Positions 1-11,872 of a DNA stretch of 49,530 bases are shown piece after piece (the first letter of the stretch is position 1; the number at the start of each line of letters is the position of its first letter). Position numbers and translations under genes: made by a program. The notes below the pieces were generated by a model that was not told the origin of the DNA, made no database searches, and saw only the letters and a list, made by a program, of their open reading frames with translations. Origin of the DNA: Prochloraceae cyanobacterium (GTDB lineage: Bacteria; Cyanobacteriota; Cyanobacteriia; Cyanobacteriales; JASJDA01); assembly GCA_030065755.1 (NCBI GenBank), contig JASJDA010000064.1:1-49530 (forward strand), written 5' to 3'.

Positions 1-20
1 CTCGAAAATAACGAGAGACT

Positions 21-68
21 TAGGGAACAGGGAATAGGGAATAGGGAATAGGGAATAGGGAACAGAGG
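21..68. repeat. Heptamer short tandem repeat (TAGGGAA)n
   Basis: About six consecutive copies of TAGGGAA (two with C in place of the first T) run from position 21. This is the short tandemly repeated repetitive (STRR) type known from intergenic DNA of many cyanobacteria. No coding function is seen. It lies just downstream of the truncated sulfite-oxidase-like pseudogene, so it may mark the deletion or rearrangement point. Confidence 0.85.
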
Positions 69-114
69 GATTTGAGCTTTTTTTATTAATAAAAACTATT
101 TCTTATCTCTCTAG

Positions 115-438
115 TTACTTTTGAGAAATGGTATTAGGCACAATGTAGCCTCGATTGTACATATTTTCCCAGCGCATTTCTAAATTGCTGTTCATCTGAT
201 AAAACCAATCAGGGCGCACCTCTTTGACGATCGGAGAAGCAACAGGCGATCGCTCTCGAAGACCTTGCGCTACTTGATGAGATCAGAGAAGACCAAAGGT
301 GGCTGTCGAAGTTCCCCCAGCCAGCAATTGCACCAGTCGGCGGCGAGAAATCCCCAAAGCTGTTGCTCTTTGCCAAATCCACTCGTCTGCTCTTGTTCGA
401 TCGTAGGTCTGTTCGTCGAGTAAGTCTTTGTTATCCAT
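115..438 (-). pseudogene. Truncated, frameshifted 5' end of a sulfite-oxidase-like molybdopterin oxidoreductase
   Basis: Read on the minus strand from the ATG at 438, the sequence encodes MDNKDLLDEQTYDRTRADEW, then a twin-arginine-like segment SRRRLVQLLAGG, and hits a stop after TFGLL near 290. In the next frame it resumes as QGLRE...PIVKEVRPDWF...LEMRWENMYNRGYIVPNT and stops at 115-117. In intact cyanobacterial family members this stretch leads into the molybdenum-cofactor domain (several hundred residues), which is entirely missing. The gene therefore carries one frameshift plus loss of its 3' part. The family assignment rests on recognising the N-terminal Tat region and the PDWF/RGYIVPNT stretch; no cofactor residues remain to check. 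The product cannot be functional. Confidence 0.75.
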
Positions 439-532
439 GAGTATATATCCTGTTTTTTTGTTGAGGAAGATCGTTTGAATATTTAGTTAGCCTGAGAAAT
501 ACTCCAAACTCGATCGAGAGATATGCGGATGG

Positions 533-1747
533 TTAATTAAGTTGTACTCGCTGAATATTGAAAGGAGTAATATCGACAGATAACTCTTGCTCTAACACTA
601 ATTCACTCAATAACTTGCCTAATATAGGCGCAAACTTAAACGCTTGTCCCGATCCCCCTGTAAAGATAGTAACCTGGGGAAATTGAGGCAGACGATCTAA
701 GACAAATAAGGTATCTTTAGTCATGGTGTAAGGACAACATTGTAAAGATACACACTTATCTATACCGCGCCAATTTTTTCGCAGAAATCGATCGAGAAAT
801 TGAGCTAGTTTAGGGTCTGGTTCTCGCCGAAAATCCGCCATCGTTCTGGTGCGATATTTTGGAGGACACCAATCAATTCCTACTTTAATTAGACCAGAAT
901 CAAGATCGTGGCAGGGAAAGCCATAATACAAACCGCCATCGCCAGTGTTCGGATTAGCTTTTTGAAAGCAAAACCACTGAGGAAAATGTTCGATTTCCCC
1001 TTTTTCTACTTGGTAATATCCCCAAAGCATACTCCAAATTTCTAGCTCTAGATTTTGCTGAAAATGGGCTAATAATTCGTTAGTCCAAGCACTAGCAGCT
1101 AGGACAATTTTATTAGGGGCAAATAAACGCCCTTTGGTACTTTTAACGATAATTTGATTTGGTGAGGAAACTATTATTCGATCTACGGCTTCTTCCTGAT
1201 AAAAGGTAACGCCCTGGGCAAGAGCTTCTTGATAGAATAGTTGTAGAGCTTTGTGGGCCCAAACCATTCCTGCACTCATTTCGTATAAACCGATAAAATC
1301 CTTATGGGGTTTCATTGCCCAGCGCGTTGCCATTGCAGTAGCATCCACTTCTTCAAAGGGAATATTTTTTTGTTCCATCACCCTTTTTGCCCCTAAAATA
1401 CTCCCTTCGATCGTCTCTTCTCCCCAAACGTCTCCATAAAATAACAGCCCATTTGACCGCAATAGTTGGCAATTGTGTTTGACTTCAATTGACCGCCACT
1501 CTTGTAAACTTTTTTCTTGTAAATACGACAGGTATTCGCTAGAGTACATGCGCCTATACATGCGTTCTTCCCCAGAAGAACTACAGTGACTGTGACCAAT
1601 TCGCTTAGCTTCTAAGAGAACTGTTTTGAGGTGGGCATATTGACTGAGATAATAAGCAGTCGATAATCCTGCCATACCGCCGCCAACAATTAAAACGTCG
1701 ACTTTAATTGGCAATTGAGAGGTTACAGAAGAATCAGTACTAATCAT
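533..1747 (-). CDS. FAD-dependent amine oxidase, monomeric sarcosine oxidase / N-methyl-tryptophan oxidase family
   Basis: A 404-residue protein of the DAO fold, the usual length of monomeric sarcosine oxidase. Residues 17-47 hold the Rossmann dinucleotide motif VLIVGGGMAGLSTAYYL ending in an acidic residue (LLEA). The segment GHSHCSSSGEERMYRR matches the family's second FAD contact region. C338 in CPYTMTKD is at the place where this family attaches FAD covalently, and FTGGSGQAFKFAPILG near the C-terminus is the conserved flavin-binding end. Such enzymes oxidise secondary or N-methyl amino acids with O2, giving H2O2. The exact substrate cannot be read from sequence. It is a single minus-strand gene next to the sulfite-oxidase remnant, with no obvious operon partner. 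Confidence 0.85.
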   Translation of the reverse strand: MISTDSSVTSQLPIKVDVLIVGGGMAGLSTAYYLSQYAHLKTVLLEAKRIGHSHCSSSGEERMYRRMYSSEYLSYLQEKSLQEWRSIEVKHNCQLLRSNGLLFYGDVWGEETIEGSILGAKRVMEQKNIPFEEVDATAMATRWAMKPHKDFIGLYEMSAGMVWAHKALQLFYQEALAQGVTFYQEEAVDRIIVSSPNQIIVKSTKGRLFAPNKIVLAASAWTNELLAHFQQNLELEIWSMLWGYYQVEKGEIEHFPQWFCFQKANPNTGDGGLYYGFPCHDLDSGLIKVGIDWCPPKYRTRTMADFRREPDPKLAQFLDRFLRKNWRGIDKCVSLQCCPYTMTKDTLFVLDRLPQFPQVTIFTGGSGQAFKFAPILGKLLSELVLEQELSVDITPFNIQRVQLN

Positions 1748-1942
1748 GGAAGAAATTATCAGCGCGAGTAGACAGAATAAAACTTATGAGTAGTTTCTAA
1801 GTCTTTTTCTGTCAGATCTTGTATGGACTTTAATTTCTATCTTAGTCAGGCTTCTGGTAACGCTTCGTTAAGAATTGAATCAAAATAAACGCACTCTTCC
1901 CAGTAAGAGATATTCAAGAGGTAAGAGTCTCAAAAGAGGTAA

Positions 1943-5278
<3,336 letters not shown>

Positions 5279-5336
5279 CTATGCTCGATCGCTTGATAGT
5301 AAAAAAATTTCGATGAGATGGCACTTTCTCGAAAAA

Positions 5337-6509
5337 TCATCTAAATTTGAGGTTTTTTCTGGAAAGTTGGGAGAGTTTTGTCACCCCCATAAGTTTCATA
5401 TCTCTCTCTATTTCATTTTTCATATTAGAGAGAGCTTTTTCTACACCTGGTTGACCGCCAGCCGCCAAGGCATACAAATACCATCTTCCTCCAGAACAGG
5501 CTTTAGCTCCAACTGAGAGTGCTTTAAGAACGTGTGTTCCTCTTCTGATCCCGCCATCACAGATGACATCAATTCGATCGCCCACAGCGTCTACTATGTC
5601 TGCTAACTGATCGAAAGGTGAGATACAACCATCTAGTTGACGACCGCCATGATTAGAAACCATGATGGCATGAGCCCCTATGTCAACCGCTCTTTTAGCA
5701 TCATCAACACTCATTACACCTTTTAGGCAAAACTTCTTACCCCATTTTTGATTAATTTGTTCGGCATCTTTCCAGTCCATTGATTGATCGAGCATGGTAC
5801 TGAAATAATCTCCTATTGATACGGCTATGCTTGTTCCTTTGCGAACATGTTTTTCTAATTGAGGTAAACTAAATTTCTCGCGTAAAAAATAATTTAATGA
5901 CCAACTAGGATGTAAGGCGAAACTGATTAAACTTTGCCATGTAAGTTTTGGAGGCGTAGTGAATCCTGTCCAAAGATCCCTTTCTCTATTCCCTGCAGTG
6001 ATTGTATCAACAGTCAAAGCGATGGCATCAAAGTTGGCTTCCTTACACATCTCTATCATTGCATCGTTCAAAGCTTTATCTTTGTGATAATAAAATTGGA
6101 ACATCTTTGGTGTTGATATTGTTGCACCTATCTCTTTTAAACTGACTGTGCCTAAACTCGATACACCAAACATGGTTCCATATTTTTCTGCTGCTAATGC
6201 AACTGCTCTTTCGCCATCATAATGAAATAATCTTTGTAATGCAGTTGGCGAACAAAATAGAGGAATGTCAATCTTCATTCCCATTACTTCAACAGAAGTA
6301 TCTATTTTTTCAACTCCTGCTAATACACTGGGAATGAGATCGCATTGTTCATAGGCAGAAGTATTTCTTCTGTAAGTGACTTCATCATCTGCTGCCCCGT
6401 CTATGTAGTGAAATATTGGAGAAGGTAATTTCGCCTTAGCCAAAGCTCTAAAATCATTTACGTTACGGCAATCTTCTACACTTTTAAATAATTTAAAATC
6501 GAGGGTCAT
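5337..6509 (-). CDS. FMN-dependent alpha-hydroxy-acid dehydrogenase/oxidase (L-lactate type)
   Basis: A 390-residue TIM-barrel flavoprotein of the glycolate oxidase / L-lactate dehydrogenase family. The catalytic base is H287 in SNHGGRQLDG with substrate-binding R290; K263 (CLKGV) and the phosphate-binding DGGIRRG are also in place. N-terminal YIDGAADDE and ALTVDT are further family marks. The tail ALAAGGQPGVEKAL resembles the LldD subgroup, so lactate is a more likely substrate than glycolate. Whether electrons go to quinone or O2 cannot be told. It converges on the beta-galactosidase gene with only 58 bp between stops, and no separate terminator is visible there. Confidence 0.85.
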   Translation of the reverse strand: MTLDFKLFKSVEDCRNVNDFRALAKAKLPSPIFHYIDGAADDEVTYRRNTSAYEQCDLIPSVLAGVEKIDTSVEVMGMKIDIPLFCSPTALQRLFHYDGERAVALAAEKYGTMFGVSSLGTVSLKEIGATISTPKMFQFYYHKDKALNDAMIEMCKEANFDAIALTVDTITAGNRERDLWTGFTTPPKLTWQSLISFALHPSWSLNYFLREKFSLPQLEKHVRKGTSIAVSIGDYFSTMLDQSMDWKDAEQINQKWGKKFCLKGVMSVDDAKRAVDIGAHAIMVSNHGGRQLDGCISPFDQLADIVDAVGDRIDVICDGGIRRGTHVLKALSVGAKACSGGRWYLYALAAGGQPGVEKALSNMKNEIERDMKLMGVTKLSQLSRKNLKFR

Positions 6510-6807
6510 TTGTCATCTAGTAGTCTTAAACAACTAAGGCTAATGTATCATTAAAGTTTTTAAACAGGAATTTAAAAAAAATGTAGCTAGTCGGGGTATC
6601 TGCGGGAGCATCTGACGATCGCAGTTGGATAAACTCTTTCTGGGTAAGCGATCGATACTAATCTTCAAAACCATCCATTGAGCCAAAAAGAGTCTCGATC
6701 GTCCTATTTTTGCGAACAAATTTACAATAGTAGTTGACAAAAAAAATAATAATGGTAAGCAAATGTGCGAACTCGAAGTTGGTTCGTGGAGTTAGCAATA
6801 GGGAACA
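6510..6807. other. Intergenic region between divergent lactate-type oxidase and PPC genes
   Basis: About 300 bp without a supportable gene. Short open frames on the minus strand here have no recognisable sequence. Promoters for both flanking genes should lie here, but no clear -35/-10 pair could be picked out. Confidence 0.5.
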
Positions 6808-7236
6808 ATGATGAATAAAAGAGGGTCGCTTGAAACCTTAGCTTTGAGACTACGACCTGGGTCAGATGTTCGACGAGAACTCGAAGGCTTTGCCAAGAGA
6901 GAAAAGATTTGTGCTGGTGCCATAATTGGTGCGGTTGGCAGTTTATCCAAAGTATGTTTGCGATTGGCAAACGAGGAAACGAGTGCAGAATTGTCAGGGA
7001 AGCACGAACTCTTGACGCTTTCAGGAACTCTTGGGGAAGATGGTGTACATTTGCATCTTTCCGTTGCTAATTCGCAAGGCGAGTGTATTGGGGGTCATCT
7101 TGTCTATGGATGTCAAGTTTATACAACGCTTGAGTTAATCATTGTATTGATACCCGAATTAAGATTCAAACGGGTATTTGATTCTGAAACTGGATATAAA
7201 GAGCTAAATATATCCCCAATCTCTGAACCAGAGTAG
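6808..7236 (+). CDS. PPC / DUF296 domain protein
   Basis: A 142-residue protein consisting of one PPC (plants and prokaryotes conserved, DUF296) domain, the normal size for bacterial members. Visible marks are LALRLRPGSDVRRELEGFA near the start, GAIIGAVGSLSKVCLRLA, LSGTLGEDGVHLHLSVAN and the signature GGHLVYGCQVYTTLELII. The histidines of HLHL and GGHL sit where trimeric bacterial PPC proteins can bind a metal ion. In plants the domain accompanies AT-hooks in DNA-binding proteins; the role of stand-alone bacterial copies is not established. Two ATG codons stand in tandem, and the first one is used here. Confidence 0.85.
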   Translation: MMNKRGSLETLALRLRPGSDVRRELEGFAKREKICAGAIIGAVGSLSKVCLRLANEETSAELSGKHELLTLSGTLGEDGVHLHLSVANSQGECIGGHLVYGCQVYTTLELIIVLIPELRFKRVFDSETGYKELNISPISEPE

Positions 7237-7296
7237 CCTTCTTGCTCCTCGCGCTCCTAATTATGGTTAATTTTATATCTCTATTATCGAAAAGTT

Positions 7297-8034
7297 ATGA
7301 ATCGAGCTAATTTTAGATTTTACGCTCAACTGAACTATTTTCTACCGCCAAGTAAAAGAAAAATTACTTTTGTTCATTACTTTAAAAAAAGCCGTTCTAT
7401 TAAAGATGCGATCGAAGCTTTAGGCGTACCTCATACCGAAGTAGATCTAATTATAGCTAATAAAGAGTCAGTAGATTTTTGTTATTTACTGCAGGATGGA
7501 GATCTGATTGGTGTTTATCCGAGATGGCGATCGATTGATATTACACCTATTGTAAAAGTCAGACCGATTGAAATGTTCTTTCCTCGTTTTATCTTAGACG
7601 TTCATTTGGGTAAACTGGCCAAAAATCTACGTCTTCTGGGTTTTGATACTTTATACCGTAACGATTATAACGATGAAGAGTTAGCGGAAATTTCCCGCCG
7701 CGAGCAACGAATTTTACTAACCCGCGACGTGGGTTTGCTCATGCGTAGCGCGGTAAATTACGGTTATTACGTGCGCAACACTAACCCTTGGAAACAGTTA
7801 TTAGAAGTAGTACAGCACTTCGATTTATTGGGAAAAGTCAATGCTTTTCAAAGATGTCTGTGCTGTAATGGCTTGATTTCTTTAGTAGATAAAAAACTTA
7901 TTAGCGATCGTCTTCCAGAAAAAGCCAAGCAATACTACGATGAATTTTATCTTTGCCGTCAATGCGAGAGAATTTATTGGAAAGGTTCTCATCATCAAAA
8001 GATGCAAAAATTCATCGAACAAATTCATAGATAA
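7297..8034 (+). CDS. Ubiquitin-like (ThiS fold) plus Mut7-C RNase domain protein
   Basis: A 245-residue two-domain protein found in many bacteria. Residues 1-80 form a ThiS/MoaD-like beta-grasp domain (RFYAQLNYFLPP..., ending LLQDGDLIGVYPRW). Residues 90-240 are the Mut7-C PIN-like nuclease domain: FILDVHLGKLAKNLRLLGFDTLYRND, then RRILLTRD-like RILLTRDVGLLMR, with acidic residues D96, D118 and D141 as likely metal ligands. A zinc ribbon follows, with CLCC and CRQC as the four cysteines. The family is predicted to be an RNase; its cellular substrate is unknown. It stands alone between the PPC gene and the ABC exporter. Confidence 0.85.
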   Translation: MNRANFRFYAQLNYFLPPSKRKITFVHYFKKSRSIKDAIEALGVPHTEVDLIIANKESVDFCYLLQDGDLIGVYPRWRSIDITPIVKVRPIEMFFPRFILDVHLGKLAKNLRLLGFDTLYRNDYNDEELAEISRREQRILLTRDVGLLMRSAVNYGYYVRNTNPWKQLLEVVQHFDLLGKVNAFQRCLCCNGLISLVDKKLISDRLPEKAKQYYDEFYLCRQCERIYWKGSHHQKMQKFIEQIHR

Positions 8035-8079
8035 AATTTGAGTATGTCACACTGAAGGCATAATACTACAAAACCGATA

Positions 8080-9030
8080 ATGACAAACGAACTAGCGATC
8101 GCGACAAAAAGATTAACCAAACAATTCGATCGACATATTGCTGTTAATGATGTAGAGTTAGAAGTAAAAAGTGGGGAAGTATACGGATTAATTGGCCCTA
8201 ATGGAGCAGGAAAAACGACTTTAATCCGAATGCTAGCAGCTACAGAAGAACCAACGGCAGGAGAAATTTATCTCTATGGCGATCGTCTAGTGCGAGATGA
8301 CACCAATCCCCGACTAAAACAAAGTATCGGTTATCTTCCCGATGACTTTCCCCTCTACGACGACTTAACGGTTTGGGACTACCTAGACTATTTTGCCAGA
8401 CTTTATAAATTAAAAGATTCTCGCCGTCGTCGTCGCTTGTACGACGTTTTAGAACTGGTAGAATTGACCACCAAACGTTACAGTGCGATCTCTACCCTCT
8501 CGCGGGGAATGAAACAACGTTTGGGTTTAGCTCGCACTATTATTCACGAACCTATTTTACTACTACTAGACGAACCTGTTTCCGGTCTAGATCCTATTGC
8601 TAGATTGCAGTTTCGAGAAATTATTAAAGCTTTGCAAGGAAATGGAATGACAATCTTAATTTCTTCCCACGTCCTCAGCGATTTAGCAGAACTTTGTAGT
8701 TCTGTGGGAATAATGGAATTAGGGTATTTAGTCGAAAGTGCTTCTCTCGAACAATTGTATCAGCGTCTCAGCAAACAGCAGATTATTCTTTCAACTTTAG
8801 GAGATTTAGAAGCATTAAAAAGGGAACTAAAACATAATTCTTTAGTCGAAGAATGGGAGGTCTTGCCGGAGGGTAAAAGTTTGCGAGTTAATTTTTCCGG
8901 TACAACTGAAGAAAGCGCCCAACTATTGCGATCGCTAGTTGAGTCTGGAATACCTTTAACACAATTTAACTCTCAACGGGAAGACCTAGAAAGTATTTTT
9001 CTTAAACTAGGACACAAGCAAGTGTCTTAA
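8080..9030 (+). CDS. ABC-2 type exporter, ATP-binding subunit
   Basis: A 316-residue ABC ATPase. Walker A is GPNGAGKTT (39-47), the signature is LSRGMKQRLGLA (140-151), Walker B is ILLLLDEP (159-166) and the switch histidine is in SSHVLSDLAE. A C-terminal extension of about 90 residues is typical of DrrA/NatA-like exporter ATPases. It is followed 72 bp later by a multi-spanning permease in the same direction, so both should form one transporter. The exported substrate cannot be told from sequence. Confidence 0.9.
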   Translation: MTNELAIATKRLTKQFDRHIAVNDVELEVKSGEVYGLIGPNGAGKTTLIRMLAATEEPTAGEIYLYGDRLVRDDTNPRLKQSIGYLPDDFPLYDDLTVWDYLDYFARLYKLKDSRRRRRLYDVLELVELTTKRYSAISTLSRGMKQRLGLARTIIHEPILLLLDEPVSGLDPIARLQFREIIKALQGNGMTILISSHVLSDLAELCSSVGIMELGYLVESASLEQLYQRLSKQQIILSTLGDLEALKRELKHNSLVEEWEVLPEGKSLRVNFSGTTEESAQLLRSLVESGIPLTQFNSQREDLESIFLKLGHKQVS

Positions 9031-9102
9031 GCTATGCCTGCCAATGCCAAAATCTACTTGAAAAATAGCGATTAGTATTTAGAGTAACTAAAATTAAAAA
9101 CA

Positions 9103-10806
9103 ATGAAAAAAACAGAAAATATCTGGTGGATAGATAAATTGGGCGATTGGAATCCCCAACTGTTGCGAGAAATCAAAGGAAGACTGAAAACTCGTAACAT
9201 TGCGATCGCCGCAATAATCTCCGCGATCGGTCAAATACTATTCTTTTTGTATTACCAAGGTCAATTGCCTTCTCTTTTACACTGGACAAAAGCAAGCTCC
9301 GATCGCTACTGTACTGGTTTTGGTTATCCAGATAGTCATCAACTCCATTATGGTCGTAAATGTCTGGTAGACTCTCTGGGTCAAGTACAGATCGACTGGC
9401 AATTGTGGTGGCTGGATTTGTTTGTCTGGTCGAGTATTTTTGGTATTTTTCTCCTATTAGTAGTGGGTACTTATATGTTAGTCGCTGACTTATCAAAAGA
9501 AGAAAGTCGCGGCACAATAGAGTTTATTCGCATGAGTCCTCAAAGTGCTAAAAGCATTTTGAGTGGCAAAATTTTGGGAGTGCCAATCTTACTCTATCTA
9601 GTTATTGCTCTGGGCGTACCTTTAAATTTTGCCAGTGGGTTAAATGCTGGTATTCCGATCGGTTTGATTTTGAGTTTCTATGGTGTATTAATTGCTGGCT
9701 GTGCTTTTTTCTACAGTGCAGCACTACTTTTGGGACTAGTGAACTTCGGACTGGCAGGATTTAAACCCTGGTTAGGTGCTGTAGCTGTATTGGTGTTTCT
9801 GTTTGTAATGACAGGTATATTGATGCACGATTCATTAGGCTATGCAACTGATTGGCTAGCTCTGTTTTATCCTGGGACGGGGCTATTTTATCTGGTGGAT
9901 GCAGCTTCTCTAGATTCTAAAGTCGGATATTTAGAGTTTAAGGATCTAGCAGTGAGTCTGTGGTATGGCAAATCTTTGTTCAGTAACAGTTGGAGTGGTA
10001 TCGGGTTCATCCTATTTAACTTAGGCTTGTGGACTTACTGGATTTGGCAAGGACTTTTGCGTCGCTTCCACAACCCCATTAGCACTGTTTTGAGTAAACA
10101 ACAAAGTTATTGGATTAGTGGCAGTTTTATTATCATAACTCTCGGATTTACTCTCCAGTCTGACAATAGATATGGCGAATTTCAAAGCTTGATTTTGCAA
10201 CAATTATCCTTGCTAATAGTACTTTTGTTGCTAACTGCGGCGATCGCTCCCCACAGACAAACTTTACTCGATTGGGCGCGCTATCGCCACCAAGTCAGTC
10301 CCCAACAGCGTCGCAGTCTGCTAAAGGATTTAATTTGGGGAGAAAAAAGTCCTTCAACCCTAGCCCTTGCTCTTTGTCTGTTGCTGACTACAGGCTACAC
10401 AAGTTTGTGCTTAATGCTATCTCCTCTGGCTAAGACAGATAAAATGACAGCATTTTACGGCGTAATTGTCAGCGCTACGATCGTTTTGGTTTACGGGGCG
10501 ATCGCTCAACTGATGCTATTTATGAAAACGCCAAAGCGCGCAGTTTGGGCATCTACTGCACTAGGTGCTTTAACAATTTTACCCCTGTTGTGTTTGGCTA
10601 TATTCGGCATCAACCCCAATGATAAACCGTGGATGTTTTTACTGTCTATGATGCCTATGTTAGGTGCAGAATATGCTGCCACACAAACGATTTTATTGTC
10701 ATTACTGGGTCAATGGCTGGCGATCGCTCTTGTTGGCTTCCAGATGACCAAACAACTGCAAAAAGCAGGTGAGTCGGAAACTAAAGCCTTATTTTCTGCA
10801 CGATAA
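9103..10806 (+). CDS. ABC-2 type exporter, membrane subunit
   Basis: A 567-residue integral membrane protein with roughly a dozen hydrophobic segments. The first (about residues 31-52) comes after a basic cytoplasmic stretch, LLREIKGRLKTR. The segment DLSKEESRGTIEFIRMSPQSAKSILSGKI is the cytoplasmic loop typical of ABC-2 permeases, where it contacts the ATPase. It sits directly behind the matching ATPase gene and should be its partner. An isolated HIP1-rich codon pattern matches neighbouring chromosomal genes, so no sign of recent transfer is seen. Confidence 0.85.
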   Translation: MKKTENIWWIDKLGDWNPQLLREIKGRLKTRNIAIAAIISAIGQILFFLYYQGQLPSLLHWTKASSDRYCTGFGYPDSHQLHYGRKCLVDSLGQVQIDWQLWWLDLFVWSSIFGIFLLLVVGTYMLVADLSKEESRGTIEFIRMSPQSAKSILSGKILGVPILLYLVIALGVPLNFASGLNAGIPIGLILSFYGVLIAGCAFFYSAALLLGLVNFGLAGFKPWLGAVAVLVFLFVMTGILMHDSLGYATDWLALFYPGTGLFYLVDAASLDSKVGYLEFKDLAVSLWYGKSLFSNSWSGIGFILFNLGLWTYWIWQGLLRRFHNPISTVLSKQQSYWISGSFIIITLGFTLQSDNRYGEFQSLILQQLSLLIVLLLLTAAIAPHRQTLLDWARYRHQVSPQQRRSLLKDLIWGEKSPSTLALALCLLLTTGYTSLCLMLSPLAKTDKMTAFYGVIVSATIVLVYGAIAQLMLFMKTPKRAVWASTALGALTILPLLCLAIFGINPNDKPWMFLLSMMPMLGAEYAATQTILLSLLGQWLAIALVGFQMTKQLQKAGESETKALFSAR

Positions 10807-10913
10807 TTTCATTTCAAAATTTCCCTCGATGGGCTACGCGATTGGGTTAGGACATTTTCTCAAGTTTTTTCCTGAGTGACCAAAACCGCGCGCTTTAACT
10901 AAACGTCAAAAGA

Positions 10914-10940
10914 AGTCCCCCACTTTTAGTGGTGGGGACT
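10914..10940 (+). mobile_element. IS200/IS605-type left-end hairpin
   Basis: A hairpin with arms AGTCCCC and GGGGACT stands about 240 bp before the tnpB start. Subterminal hairpins of this kind are what IS200/IS605 elements carry in place of terminal inverted repeats. The matching right-end hairpin is seen at 11849-11867. Confidence 0.55.
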
Positions 10941-10947
10941 GATGTTC

Positions 10948-11034
10948 TTATTTTGAATAAAGTACCCCTTTTCAAATAATTATGTCACTTCGCAAATAAC
11001 TTATCGCTATAGAGGGGTACTTTATTCAAAATAA
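10948..11034. repeat. 22-bp perfect inverted repeat with 43-bp loop (MITE-like)
   Basis: Positions 10948-10969 and 11013-11034 are exact reverse complements over 22 bp, with a core of GAATAAAGTACCCC. The pair spans 87 bp and lies inside the IS200/IS605 remnant between the left hairpin and the tnpB start. No clear target duplication flanks it. It may be a miniature transposable element nested in the IS, or a structured leader. Confidence 0.7.
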
Positions 11035-11178
11035 AAAATTTTCCAGAGATGAATTTTGACCAACAATAAACGCGCTCTGGGCGCATCCTTAGATCAAAAA
11101 ATTTCGATTCAAACAAATATTTTACAAACTCTACTAGGTTATTTTATCATAAATACAAATAATGATAATTATAGCTTC

Positions 11179-11845
11179 ATGCTCAAAACGGTCAAAATTA
11201 GACTATATCCAACTAAAGAACAAAAACAATATCTCGCCAAATCTTTTGGTTGTGTAAGATGGTTTTGGAATTACAGTCTTAACTTGACCAATGAAACTTA
11301 TCAAGCAACGGGCAAAGGTTTGAGTAGAGCCGATATTCAGGGTATGCTTCCTCAACTAAAAAAACAGGAAGATACTGTTTGGTTAAAAGAACCTTATTCA
11401 CAATGTTTGCAAGTAGTAGCATTAAATCTCTCAAACGCTTTTATCAATTTTTTTGAACGTAAAGCAGCATTTCCCAGGTTCAAATCCAAACATGGTAAAC
11501 AGTCGCTAACTTACCCACAAAATGTCAAATTAGAAGGAAATAAATATCTAAAATTTCCTAGTTGGGAAAGTATATCAAGAAGTAGATAGATTTTTTCCTA
11601 GTTCTAAAACCTGCAATGTTTGTCTAAATCAAATAAAATCTCTTTCTCTCGATATTAGATATTGGGATTGCAATAACTGCGGAACAAAGCACATAGATCG
11701 TGATATCAACGCAGCTAAAAATATCAGAGATGAAGGTCTACGAATTATTTCCTGTGGGACGCGGGATAAAGCCTACTGCCCAGATGTAAGACCAAGTAAA
11801 GGTGGACGTAAAAAATCGACCATTACAAGGCAATCTGCTGGGTAG
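11179..11845 (+). pseudogene. tnpB: Internally deleted IS200/IS605-family TnpB (OrfB) gene
   Basis: From the ATG at 11179 the frame reads MLKTVKIRLYPTKEQKQYLAKSFGCVRWFWN, the normal TnpB N-terminus, up to KYLKFPSW near 11560, then stops at 11587-11589. One frame over it continues as KVYQEVDRFFPSSKTC...C..WDCNNCGTKHIDRDINAAKNI, i.e. the C-terminal zinc ribbon and last RuvC aspartate, to the stop at 11843-11845. Intact TnpB is about 400 residues; here the middle, including the first two RuvC catalytic acidic residues, is gone, and the junction also shifts frame. The product cannot be an active RNA-guided nuclease. An upstream in-frame start at 11056 exists, but the family start is at 11179. Confidence 0.88.
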
Positions 11846-11848
11846 GAA

Positions 11849-11867
11849 GCCCACGGTTTCACCGTGG
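11849..11867 (+). mobile_element. IS200/IS605-type right-end hairpin
   Basis: CCCACGG and CCGTGGG form a 7-bp stem around TTTCA just after the tnpB stop. This is the position of the right-end hairpin in IS605-type elements. It ends only a few bases from the stop codon of the convergent methyltransferase gene, so the element lies directly against that gene. Confidence 0.6.
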
Positions 11868-11872
11868 GTAGT

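Noticed and set aside
11460-11500. GGTTCAAATCC resembling a tRNA T-loop
   Set aside because: Lies inside the tnpB coding sequence and no acceptor or anticodon arms can be drawn around it.
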